Virus record (IMG/VR): IMGVR_UViG_3300021440_000010
Coordinates: 1-38,969 of that record
DNA: 38,969 nucleotides
Direction: 5' to 3' (one strand)
Source of the DNA: a virus
The stretch's first letter is position 1. Each line of letters starts with the position of its first letter. A program made the position numbers and the translations under genes. Positions 12,432-19,534 of the stretch are shown here, piece after piece. The notes under the pieces are model-generated. The model was not told where the DNA came from. It did not search any database and saw only the letters and a list, made by a program, of their open reading frames with translations.

Positions 12432-14335
12432 TGCGTATCGCGGTAGACTGCGAATTCAGTTTCGACGCGGACAACGAGTTCTTCCTTGTCTGCGCCGCCG
12501 TCACCGAGGAAGGCGGCGAAACGCATACCTGGTGGTACGACGAGCTTGAAAAGCTTACGGAATACTTACTGTCGCACAAGGGCGACACCTTCGTAGCGCA
12601 CAACGTCGAGACCGCCGAAGGCTACATGTTCCAGTCGCTTGGCTTGCGCCCTACCAAGTTCCGCTGGCACGACACGCTCATGATGAGCCGCGTGGTACAC
12701 AACAAGTGCGCCGAGACCCACTTGAAGCACGGTCTTGCAGACTGCCTTGCGCGTGAGCACATCAAGAAGCTGGACAAGGATCAGAAGCACGAAGACCAGT
12801 CCTTGTGCATCTGGAAACAGGACTGCTCTTGGGAGGCGCACCTTGCCAAGCTCGAAGCCAGCAAGGATCACTTGCTTGAGTACTGCCTATCCGATACCGC
12901 GTACTTGCTGAAGCTCGACTCCGTTCTGGACAAGAGCATGGCCAAGCGGCTTAACCATGTGCTGGACAAGGCCAAGCCGCTTGAGGCGTCTCGTAGGTCG
13001 CACTACTTCGGGTTCCTCTCCGCCATCGCCTCGGAGATCTCATGGAACGGCATACCGCTGGATCGCGAGCGCGTGAAGAGGCTGCTCACCAATGCGCCGA
13101 CTGCGATGTCCCATGCGCAGATGGCCTTCAACAGGCTGTACAAGGATTCATTCCGCGAGAGCAAGGGCAAGCTGACCAAGAACGTTGCGAAGTGTCGCGA
13201 GTACGCCGCAGAGGTCTACGGCGCGGATCCTCCGCTGACTAGCTCCGGACAGATCTCGCTCGCCTCGGCCAATACCAAGAACCACAAGGACTTGGATGAC
13301 TTTCTCGGCGACTACTACAACCTCGACAAGAAATGCCGCGCCCTCGCCAGCTTCTCCAAGAAGTCACGCGAGAAGAACTGGCTAGGCATGTACTTGCCCA
13401 AGCGCGGAGTAGTAAGGCCGAGAATCAACATGCTCGGTACACAGACTGGCCGATGCGGCAGCAAGCCTTCCACTGGCTTCATCTACACTATGGGCAAGGC
13501 TTTCAGAGGGCTTATCAATCCGCCAGAGGGATATGTCATCGTCGAACTCGACTTCCATTCCGAGGAGATCGGATGCCAGGCATATCTGTCCGGTGACAAG
13601 ACCATGGCTGAAATGTACGAAGGCCCAGACTACTACACTTCAATCGCACAGAGGCTTGACCCTACCGTAAAGGACAAGCATGACCCAAAGCGTAAGAAGT
13701 ACAAGGTCATCTCGCTCATGTCCAACTACGGCTGCGGAGCTGCACACCTTGCCGAGATTGCTGGCATCCCTGAGTCGGAAGCTAGAGGTACACTCAAGGA
13801 TCTCAAGGCGATGTTCAAGACGTACTGGAAGTATGTCGGAAAGTGCCTGGACAAGTGCGGAGAAGGTTCAAGCATCGCATTCTCCGACGGATTCCGTATC
13901 AAGAACGCCGGAGGCAAGGTCACAAGCCTTGGCAACTGGCCATTCCAAGGTGTCGGTGCGCTTATCCTCCGCAAGCTCCTCATAGAGCTGTACAAGGCAA
14001 ATATCCGTGTCGTAGCTCCCATCCACGATGCCATCGCCTTCATGTGCAAGGAGTCGGAATGGAAGGATGTCTCGGACAAGGTCGCACAGATCATGCGTGA
14101 CGTGTCCGAGGAATGCCTCGGTACGCTTGTCGATGTCGGAGACCCAGAAGTGACATACCATGACATCGTGAACTGCCACTCCGAATTCTCCACTCGCGAG
14201 CAGTACGCCTCCGAGGCACCGAACAAGTACCAAGAGGAATTCCAGACTTACATGATGCAAGGCGTACCGTCGGCCAACGATGCAGACTATAGTAATTTGT
14301 ACGTTGATGAAGAATGGAAGGCTGCCAATGAGTAA
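12431..14335 (+). CDS. DNA polymerase, family A, with 3'-5' exonuclease domain
   Basis: This is the 634-aa replicative polymerase. Exonuclease motifs are Asp6-Cys-Glu8 (exo I), AHNVE near 56-60 (exo II, with the usual Asp not obvious) and YCLSD at 151-155 (exo III). Polymerase motifs are TGRCGS (339-344), motif A with Asp374 (VELDFHSEE), motif B around Lys423-Gly434 (KKYKVISLMSNYG), NWPFQG (502-507) and motif C His532-Asp533 (PIHDAI). The Glu that usually follows HD is Ala here. The usual SQIE-type sequence of motif A is HSEEIG. There is no 5'-3' exonuclease domain. GGAGG precedes the ATG at 12431, which overlaps the helicase stop. Confidence 0.92.
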   Translation: MRIAVDCEFSFDADNEFFLVCAAVTEEGGETHTWWYDELEKLTEYLLSHKGDTFVAHNVETAEGYMFQSLGLRPTKFRWHDTLMMSRVVHNKCAETHLKHGLADCLAREHIKKLDKDQKHEDQSLCIWKQDCSWEAHLAKLEASKDHLLEYCLSDTAYLLKLDSVLDKSMAKRLNHVLDKAKPLEASRRSHYFGFLSAIASEISWNGIPLDRERVKRLLTNAPTAMSHAQMAFNRLYKDSFRESKGKLTKNVAKCREYAAEVYGADPPLTSSGQISLASANTKNHKDLDDFLGDYYNLDKKCRALASFSKKSREKNWLGMYLPKRGVVRPRINMLGTQTGRCGSKPSTGFIYTMGKAFRGLINPPEGYVIVELDFHSEEIGCQAYLSGDKTMAEMYEGPDYYTSIAQRLDPTVKDKHDPKRKKYKVISLMSNYGCGAAHLAEIAGIPESEARGTLKDLKAMFKTYWKYVGKCLDKCGEGSSIAFSDGFRIKNAGGKVTSLGNWPFQGVGALILRKLLIELYKANIRVVAPIHDAIAFMCKESEWKDVSDKVAQIMRDVSEECLGTLVDVGDPEVTYHDIVNCHSEFSTREQYASEAPNKYQEEFQTYMMQGVPSANDADYSNLYVDEEWKAANE

Positions 14336-14501
14336 GTTCCTTGAACACCTTGTCCTTGCCGCTGCCAGCTCCGCCTTCGCGTATTTCGCATGGTGGACAT
14401 GGCACGACATCAAGCGCGAGAAGCGCCCGGAAGTCACAGAAGAAATGATCGACGATGCCTTCAACCAGATGCTCGAAGATCATTCGTTTGAACCTGATTA
14501 A
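14328..14501 (+). CDS. Small single-pass membrane protein, 57 aa
   Basis: The protein has a hydrophobic segment at about residues 5-24 (LEHLVLAAASSAFAYFAWW), a basic stretch (HDIKREKRPE), and then an acidic cytoplasmic-type tail. Its ATG overlaps the polymerase stop by 8 nt, with GGAAGG upstream. A membrane protein coupled to the polymerase gene could tether replication or act in exclusion or lysis. I cannot choose among these. Confidence 0.7.
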   Translation: MSKFLEHLVLAAASSAFAYFAWWTWHDIKREKRPEVTEEMIDDAFNQMLEDHSFEPD

Positions 14502-14502
14502 C

Positions 14503-14570
14503 TTGTCCGTAAAATATCACACAACTTATATGTTAAAAACTATTTACAAACTATGAGCGTGTGGGATAAT
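14503..14570 (+). promoter_or_regulatory. Tandem sigma70-type promoters for the SSB-like gene
   Basis: The first candidate is TTGTCC (14503-14508), 17 nt, TTATAT (14526-14531). The second is TTTACA (14543-14548), 16 nt, GATAAT (14565-14570). Both point rightward to the SSB-like gene in an otherwise gene-free 141-nt gap. They would allow SSB to be made independently of the operon upstream. Confidence 0.6.
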
Positions 14571-14642
14571 GGACGATTCGGACACTTTAATCTAATTTAC
14601 TAACCGTTAACAGAAATGCCAATAAAACTAAAGAGGTTAATC

Positions 14643-15287
14643 ATGGCAGAAGCAACAAACAACGAATTCATGACCGCGAAGCCGTCCGAAGGCGGCGAAT
14701 TTGAACTCCTCGAAACTGGTGCCTACTCCGGAGTCTGTGTGGGCCTTACCAAGCGAGAATTCAAGAAGTTTAAGAGCGAAGATACGGAACCCAAGTTCCA
14801 GTTCATCTTCCAAGTCGTTGATGGCGACACGAAGCATTACCTGCGTACCTTGCCGTACCGCAATGTCATCAACGAAAAGTCCAACCTTTTCCAGTTCCTC
14901 AATTCTTGGCTCGGCGTTAGCCTCGAAAAGGCATCCGATGGCATCGACCTCGGCAAGTGTGTCGGCCTCAAGGCCCAGATCGTCGTGGATGTTCAGGAAC
15001 GTGACGGCAAGTCCTACAACGTCATTTCCAATGTCCTCAAGGCCAAGAAGAATGACCCAGTCCAGTTCGTCGCAGACGATGCTGCCCCAGCATTCTTGAA
15101 CAAGGGCCCATTCATCTGCTCTCGCTGGATGGACGGTCTCAAGTTCGCCGAAGCCGAACAGTCCGCTGATTTCTCTGACGATGACCTCGTCAAGGAAGCC
15201 GAAGCAAAGAAGGGCTCGGCAATCAAGAAGGTCGACGGCAAGGACTTCATCGAGAATAAGGACGAAGATTCCGAACTCCCGTTCTAG
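14643..15287 (+). CDS. Single-stranded DNA-binding protein-like (replication)
   Basis: In this 214-aa protein the N-terminal 150 residues look like a phage OB-fold ssDNA-binding protein (many beta strands, KFQFIFQVVDGDTKHYLR, a basic/aromatic centre). The C-terminus is acidic and ends DEDSELPF, closely resembling the DDIPF tip through which SSB recruits replication proteins. The start at 14643 has AGAGGT 6 nt upstream; an earlier ATG at 14616 has no SD. Two promoters precede it and a terminator-like hairpin follows. It completes the helicase, polymerase and SSB replication set. Confidence 0.75.
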   Translation: MAEATNNEFMTAKPSEGGEFELLETGAYSGVCVGLTKREFKKFKSEDTEPKFQFIFQVVDGDTKHYLRTLPYRNVINEKSNLFQFLNSWLGVSLEKASDGIDLGKCVGLKAQIVVDVQERDGKSYNVISNVLKAKKNDPVQFVADDAAPAFLNKGPFICSRWMDGLKFAEAEQSADFSDDDLVKEAEAKKGSAIKKVDGKDFIENKDEDSELPF

Positions 15288-15301
15288 CCAATTTGTCGAC
15301 C

Positions 15302-15345
15302 GCCCAGACCGACTCGAAATAGACTGGGCCCTTGGATGGTTTTTT
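15302..15345 (+). terminator. Terminator-like hairpin after the SSB-like gene
   Basis: GCCCAG (15302-15307) / CTGGGC (15324-15329) is followed after about 10 nt by a TTTTTTCTTT tract. The gap between stem and T tract makes it less than ideal. Confidence 0.5.
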
Positions 15346-15530
15346 CTTTGTGGTTTAACCTGGGCTTGGCTCGCAAGGGCCAATCCTAGAAGGCGCAAGG
15401 GTTTGGTTTTAACGATCAATACACTGTTTTCCTTTGCTCCTTCTAGGGTTTCTGCCTTCGGTGTTCTTGATTTCTATTAAGTGATCATCCACATTTCCTT
15501 ATAGATAAGCAATTCCTATAGATAAGTAAC

Positions 15531-15553
15531 AAGCGGCTCCGTAAGGGGCCGCT
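15531..15553. terminator. GNRA-capped hairpin at the early/late convergence
   Basis: AAGCGGCTCC-GTAA-GGGGCCGCTT forms a 10-bp stem (AAGCGGC/GCCGCTT plus UCC/GGG) with a GTAA tetraloop, followed on the plus strand by TCCCGTTTCC. It probably stops early transcription before the facing 295-aa gene. Confidence 0.65.
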
Positions 15554-15622
15554 TTCCCGTTTCCTAAAATTTACTTGTACATACCCCTGCCAGTCCTCGC
15601 ATTTCCCGCTATATTGCGGCTC

Positions 15623-15781
15623 ATGCTTAATACGAAAAGAATACGCGAAATACTGACACAGCACGACTTGAAACCTCACGAAGTCGATGACATTGCACGG
15701 TACTGCGAGACCGTGCAATACGAGATTACAGAGGATGAGGTTCAAGCATTGGCCTTGTTCTTCAAGTACCACTTGCGCTGA
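15623..15781 (+). CDS. Possible small protein, 52 aa
   Basis: The sequence MLNTKRIREILTQHDLKPHE continues as a helical, soluble protein ending FFKYHLR. There is no clear SD before the ATG at 15623, and it overlaps the end of the facing 295-aa gene by 40 nt. A TATATT at 15610-15615 could be a -10 element. The amino-acid composition is natural, so I list it with low confidence. Confidence 0.4.
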   Translation: MLNTKRIREILTQHDLKPHEVDDIARYCETVQYEITEDEVQALALFFKYHLR

Positions 15782-16629
15782 TATTCCTTTATCTTTTGGC
15801 GATTCTGCGCACGGTACTCAGCCGCGTATGCCCTTGCACTCTCCTTGTGTCTCTGGTAGTAGGCTCGATTGTACTCGCGCTGTGCTTCCTTCTTGTCGTT
15901 GGTAGATTCGAAGCGTGGCCTGCCAGCCTTGGCATTGGCCTTCTTGAGCCGCTGTCGCGGTCGCTTGCAGATCAGGGCAATCTCAGACTCGCTGTAGTTG
16001 CGCTTGACAAAATCGTCATAGCTCAGCACGTCATGGACTCCGTACAAGAGACAGTCCTCGCAATACTGGTCGTATGCCTTGTGCGTTTCTTCGCGCAAGA
16101 CCCTAGTCCTATCGCCTTGCCTTTCAAATTCGTTCCAGCGCCGCTTCTCGAACCTTTCAGAGTAATCGGAATCGGTCATTAGCCTTGCTACTTTGTGCGA
16201 AGCCAAGGAATCGAACAAGGTAAGCGAACCGTTCTCGGAGTTGACTACGGAGCCATTTCCGTCCAGATGGTTGTAGCGCTGTCTAATATCTTGTAGCCAT
16301 TTATCCACAACATGCTGTGCAATGCTGTAGCAAGCTGAGCGAACGTTTAAGTAAAAGCTATAACGACGATTGTATTCGCTATTCTTGACCATGTCTCGAA
16401 GCCTATTGTACGTGGCGATCTGCACCATGGTTTCTAGGTCGGCCATGTCGCCGTAATCGTAAGAGAATAGCTTGAAGCTGGTCAGTTGTATAAGCGTGAC
16501 TATTTTAATGACTCGCCAGCAGTTCTCCATCGGTGTCTGCTTTGGGTCAAGCAGAATCCTTTGCTTGCCTATGTTGCACCGTTCTGGCCAGTACACGGTC
16601 TGGCCATGGACTGTTCTTTTATACGGCAT
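15742..16629 (-). CDS. Candidate sigma-like / DNA-binding regulatory protein with basic repeat tail
   Basis: This is a 295-aa protein. Residues 35-115 (CWRVIKIVTLIQ, DMADLETMVQIATYNRL, then YSFYLNVRSACYSIAQH) follow the spacing of sigma factor region 2: an acidic 'DLE' helix, then a 'F..YL..VR.AC' helix. The C-terminal 60 residues are a Tyr/Arg/Lys-rich helical repeat (REYNRAYYQRHKES, AEYRAQNRQKIKEYQRKWY) as found at the ends of some phage HNH nucleases and DNA-binding proteins, but I see no HNH motif. GGAGG precedes the ATG at 16629. It is the last gene of the late block. Region 2 membership is my inference from pattern. Confidence 0.6.
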   Translation of the reverse strand: MPYKRTVHGQTVYWPERCNIGKQRILLDPKQTPMENCWRVIKIVTLIQLTSFKLFSYDYGDMADLETMVQIATYNRLRDMVKNSEYNRRYSFYLNVRSACYSIAQHVVDKWLQDIRQRYNHLDGNGSVVNSENGSLTLFDSLASHKVARLMTDSDYSERFEKRRWNEFERQGDRTRVLREETHKAYDQYCEDCLLYGVHDVLSYDDFVKRNYSESEIALICKRPRQRLKKANAKAGRPRFESTNDKKEAQREYNRAYYQRHKESARAYAAEYRAQNRQKIKEYQRKWYLKNKANA

Positions 16630-17092
16630 TATTGGGCCTCCATTCTGTGTGTACCTTGTTCACATTGCAGTGCAACGGATCGTCAGCCGAGTACGGAAAT
16701 CCGTACCAGCTCTTGGACAAACTAACAGCCTTGCGTATGACCTCAGCCTTGAATGAGCTGTACGCGGCCATGTCGCGTAGCCACAGCTTCAAGAACAAGT
16801 TTGTGTCATAGAATGACAGTGACTGGCCATAGCCAAGACAGTCGTGCAGCCACCAACCAGCCCGCTCCTCGAACGTGCCAAGGTTAGGCACATACCAGTC
16901 AATAATTGCTGGGCCGCTGCGACCGTCGAACTGGAAACCAGGCTCTGTACGTGCTATAAGTGTACCGACATCGGTGACCGCGTGAATTTCCACTGGACGT
17001 ATCAAGGAATAGCGACGCTGCTTATTCGGCTTTATGTCGAACAGCGTCGATGCCCCAGTGATACATCTGAAACTGTAGATCGCTTTCATCAT
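16619..17092 (-). CDS. DUF1353 family protein
   Basis: This 157-aa protein matches the DUF1353 pattern (PF07087 type): PGFQFDGRSGP, then a run ending RAGWWLHDCLGYG, then an aromatic/acidic helix (FYDTNLFLKLWLRDMA). The conserved His-Asp pair is present. The family is common in tailed phages near lysis and tail genes, and its function is unknown. The start at 17092 (ATGATG) overlaps the glycosyltransferase stop, and the SD is poor, so it is probably coupled. The longer reading from 17131 lies inside the upstream gene. Confidence 0.75.
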   Translation of the reverse strand: MMKAIYSFRCITGASTLFDIKPNKQRRYSLIRPVEIHAVTDVGTLIARTEPGFQFDGRSGPAIIDWYVPNLGTFEERAGWWLHDCLGYGQSLSFYDTNLFLKLWLRDMAAYSSFKAEVIRKAVSLSKSWYGFPYSADDPLHCNVNKVHTEWRPNNAV

Positions 17093-18252
17093 ACCAAGTC
17101 GAAGGCTATCTGGTTGATTCCAGTGCCCCATGTGTCAACGTAACGGTTCATGCACTGCTCGGATTCGAGGATACGGCCTTCCTTGAGCAAGAATTCCCAG
17201 CCCTGACCAACGACCTTGTTGTACGTGTCGCGATCCTTGAGCATGCGGAGCTTCTCGTCCAGCTGTTCCACTGTAGCGCCTTGCGGCACACGGCAGATTT
17301 CTGGAGTCTTCTCGTACGGAGAATCGGGGAACACGCTGCCAAGGAATGCAGAGCTACATACGGCTGCTTCCACATAACGTAAGTCGCTGCGGCAACGGTT
17401 GATCTCGTTGGGTACGAGAGGAGCGATGACCAAGTCTGGCCTGAGACGGCATACAAGGCCAGCATAGCGGTTAGGAGTCACCCAAGGCACTGACCGCACC
17501 TTGTCTTGAATGTCGTTCCATAGAGGAGTTGGGTTGCCCATCTGCGTGACACGCAAGTCACCTTCCTTGACATGCTTGATGACCCATTCCTTCCACTCTG
17601 CTGAACCGTAGTCGCCAAGTTCCTCGGCAACGTCCTCGCCCTTCTCGTTCTTGTGCGCCGGATGATAGTGCTGCGGACACTGCGTAAGGACGAGATGGAG
17701 CTGCTTCAAATCTTGCTGCAGCGGTGGACGGCGTTCGATGTTCCACTCGCCACGCGCAACCGCGTTCGGAATGACAACGACATTGCTTACGCCGTGCTTG
17801 AGGAACTTGTTCGCAAGGTACTGGTTCGTGGTAGTCACGACATCGCAGAGCTTCAAGGCTTCTACTGTCGACTGGTTATGCTTTTCGTCCCAAGTCTTGG
17901 TAGCAATAGCATCGAAGTCAGAGTCACCTTCCTTGATGCTGTCCTTGTCGTTGAAGCAGTTGTCATCGAAGTCGTTGATGATCTTGAAGTTGAACTTGGA
18001 CTGAGCCGCCTTGAGCTGCTTTATCAGCTCCAAGCCTTGCCAGCCAGCACATGACTTGAGCACGATCGAGCGTGTGGCACCGAGGATACCAGGCTCCATC
18101 AATGGCGAAGGCACTTCGATACAGTGGAGGCCGATGCCTTCGAACCAGTTCAAGGTGAAGGCTGGCTTGGAAGCCCTGTAGTAACGGCAACCGCTGCCAC
18201 CGCTTGTGACAACTTGTACGAAAGGCTTCTGTGGATTGAGATCTGCTTTCAT
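17089..18252 (-). CDS. GT4-like glycosyltransferase
   Basis: This 387-aa protein has the two-domain layout of GT-B enzymes. The N-terminal part has GSGCRYYRASKPA and NDFDDNCF. The linker is the family-typical CDVVTTTNQYLANKF, then VVVIPNAV. The C-terminal part has a sugar-nucleotide-like site region (LVIAPLVPNEINRCRSDLRY, close to the usual 'aPl......ks.lK..E' pattern). GGAG lies before the ATG, which overlaps the 63-aa gene (ATGA). Two glycosyltransferases in a late operon next to fibre genes suggest decoration of virion proteins or of the host surface; the acceptor is unknown. Confidence 0.75.
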   Translation of the reverse strand: MKADLNPQKPFVQVVTSGGSGCRYYRASKPAFTLNWFEGIGLHCIEVPSPLMEPGILGATRSIVLKSCAGWQGLELIKQLKAAQSKFNFKIINDFDDNCFNDKDSIKEGDSDFDAIATKTWDEKHNQSTVEALKLCDVVTTTNQYLANKFLKHGVSNVVVIPNAVARGEWNIERRPPLQQDLKQLHLVLTQCPQHYHPAHKNEKGEDVAEELGDYGSAEWKEWVIKHVKEGDLRVTQMGNPTPLWNDIQDKVRSVPWVTPNRYAGLVCRLRPDLVIAPLVPNEINRCRSDLRYVEAAVCSSAFLGSVFPDSPYEKTPEICRVPQGATVEQLDEKLRMLKDRDTYNKVVGQGWEFLLKEGRILESEQCMNRYVDTWGTGINQIAFDLV

Positions 18253-18440
18253 TTATAGACTCCAGTTGAAAAATCGTTTGGCTGGCTCGTAGCACAGCAA
18301 TAAGGACTTGATGTTGGTGACTTACACGGAGCATAGCTATGCCTAGTCGTGTATGACGGTTCCTCACGTTCGTATTCTTTGTATGCATTGCTTGCCATCT
18401 GACAAGCAAGCAGGGCTGCTGCAATTCCGCCACCTACCAT
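18249..18440 (-). CDS. Small possible lipoprotein / membrane protein, 63 aa
   Basis: It begins MVGGGIAAALLACQMASNAY. ALLAC resembles a weak lipobox with Cys13, but the n-region lacks a positive charge. The rest is polar and rich in Ser, Tyr and Cys. Its ATG overlaps the upstream stop (TAATG) and its stop overlaps the next ATG. A small lipoprotein in a lysis-like neighbourhood could be an outer spanin, but this is weak. Confidence 0.55.
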   Translation of the reverse strand: MVGGGIAAALLACQMASNAYKEYEREEPSYTTRHSYAPCKSPTSSPYCCATSQPNDFSTGVYK

Positions 18441-19090
18441 TAGTGAAACTCCGATTGTTTAATGACGGGGAATGACACATGCTGTTTCCAGTACGCAAGA
18501 AACTTTGTACGGAATTCGTTGAACTCCGCCGGATTGAATGTGCCTTGTGAGTCATGCTTGCACTGGACATCGACTACTGCGACGTTGCGACCCATGGCAA
18601 GGCACTGCAGACAAGCGTCGACGTCGTAGCCGAAGCGCCAGTGGTATTCATGCGGTTCGTAAGCCTTGATGAATGCCTTGTCGAAGACCATGAAGCATCC
18701 GTCAACGGATACGAGGTCTGGTCTGTAACCAGGGCCGTCAAGCATAGGGTATTCGCCGCCCTTGCCGTCGCCTTGAATGATAGCGCCGACCGTTACGATG
18801 TTGCGCTGCGGTTGCCACCACTGCACTGAATCGAATAGGCATAGCGTACCTATGAGTCCAGCCACGCCTACGTTGTCTATACGCATGCGTTCGCACTGGG
18901 CTGGGATCAGCTCAGGCGTACGTACAATGAGGTCATCGTGGTGGAATACTGCGTAGTCGAAGTCGTAGTCCTTGAGCATGCCGATCTTGCTCGCCAAGGT
19001 CTGGTGAGTGTCATCGTTCTCTAGGTAGATTACGCCTTCCTTCGGTCTCTCCGGCTTCTTGATAACCGGAATAAATTCTTGTATCTTCAT
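18440..19090 (-). CDS. GT-A type glycosyltransferase-like protein
   Basis: This 216-aa protein resembles family 2-like sugar transferases found in phages. It has FDYAVFHHDDLIV (a DD motif in the DxD position), GLIGTLCLFDS, then VDGCFMVFDKAFI and DVDACLQCLAMGRNVAVVDV near the C-terminus, a typical order for these enzymes. It has no obvious SD; the upstream sequence is TTTCAATGGC before the ATG. It stands two genes upstream of the GT4-like enzyme, and the two may act on the same acceptor. Confidence 0.7.
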   Translation of the reverse strand: MKIQEFIPVIKKPERPKEGVIYLENDDTHQTLASKIGMLKDYDFDYAVFHHDDLIVRTPELIPAQCERMRIDNVGVAGLIGTLCLFDSVQWWQPQRNIVTVGAIIQGDGKGGEYPMLDGPGYRPDLVSVDGCFMVFDKAFIKAYEPHEYHWRFGYDVDACLQCLAMGRNVAVVDVQCKHDSQGTFNPAEFNEFRTKFLAYWKQHVSFPVIKQSEFH

Positions 19091-19124
19091 GCCATTGAAA
19101 TTACTTCATTTCAACAACAGTTTA

Positions 19125-19205
19125 TCAGTGCCCCCAAGTTCCATCATGAGGGTCGAAAAAGATGAAGCCGAGCGCGACAACTATGGCGATAAACAGCAAG
19201 GTCAT
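19125..19205 (-). CDS. Very small membrane protein, 26 aa
   Basis: MTLLFIAIVVALGFIFFDPH and six further residues: one membrane segment and a short polar tail. The ATG overlaps the stop of the holin-like gene (TAATG), which suggests coupled expression. Such small membrane proteins accompany holins in several phages. It is too short for routine gene callers. Confidence 0.6.
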   Translation of the reverse strand: MTLLFIAIVVALGFIFFDPHDGTWGH

Positions 19206-19534
19206 TATTTCTTGAGATCCTTTATTGCGTCGACCAATGTGTTCAGCTGTACGTTAGTGACTGCCAGAGTCGAATTAAGCGTATTGATTTGCTTCTGCAG
19301 ATCCTCGATAAGAACATCCCGATGCTGTGCGTTGTCCTTCAGGATCCCGATCTCCCAAGTGGCCTTCTGGACGGCGTCGTGAAGCTCAAGCGAGTCCTTG
19401 TCCCTAGTCGCCTTCGTTTCAGCACGATCTGCCTTCTGCTTGGATATATCTTGCCAGACCTTGACCAAACCAGCCAAGTTTGTAAGAAGAAGCACCAAGG
19501 CCCCGATAAGTGCAGCCCATAGTTCAGTTGTCAT
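19205..19534 (-). CDS. Holin-like membrane protein with coiled-coil tail
   Basis: In this 109-aa protein residues 1-25 (MTTELWAALIGALVLLLTNL and on) form one membrane segment. The rest is a long charged coiled coil (SKQKADRAETKATRDKD, VLIEDLQKQINTLNSTL). Single-span proteins with a coiled-coil tail occur as holins, holin-associated proteins and inner spanins. The ATG at 19534 overlaps the preceding stop (TAATG), and another in-frame start at 19546 is 12 nt upstream. The neighbourhood (end of fibre genes, next to small membrane proteins) fits lysis. No endolysin is recognised nearby. Confidence 0.55.
   Translation of the reverse strand: MTTELWAALIGALVLLLTNLAGLVKVWQDISKQKADRAETKATRDKDSLELHDAVQKATWEIGILKDNAQHRDVLIEDLQKQINTLNSTLAVTNVQLNTLVDAIKDLKK

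Larger units (their letters stand above)
15288..15622. other. Gene-free convergence region with several inverted and direct repeats
   Basis: This 335-nt stretch lies between the early and late blocks. I see the terminator hairpins listed separately, GGCCCTTG (15327-15334) / CAAGGGCC (15374-15381), a perfect 9-bp pair CCTAGAAGG (15385-15393) / CCTTCTAGG (15439-15447), and a direct repeat CCT(T)ATAGATAAG near 15497-15509 and 15515-15526. Bidirectional termination is likely. A regulatory or attachment site is possible but unsupported. Confidence 0.55.

Noticed and set aside
8624-19108. The 12-mer TGAAGTAATTTC (minus strand) before both the 137-aa gene and the GT-A gene
   Set aside because: The distance to the start codon differs (21 versus 7 nt), and a 12-nt match between two places in 39 kb is expected by chance.
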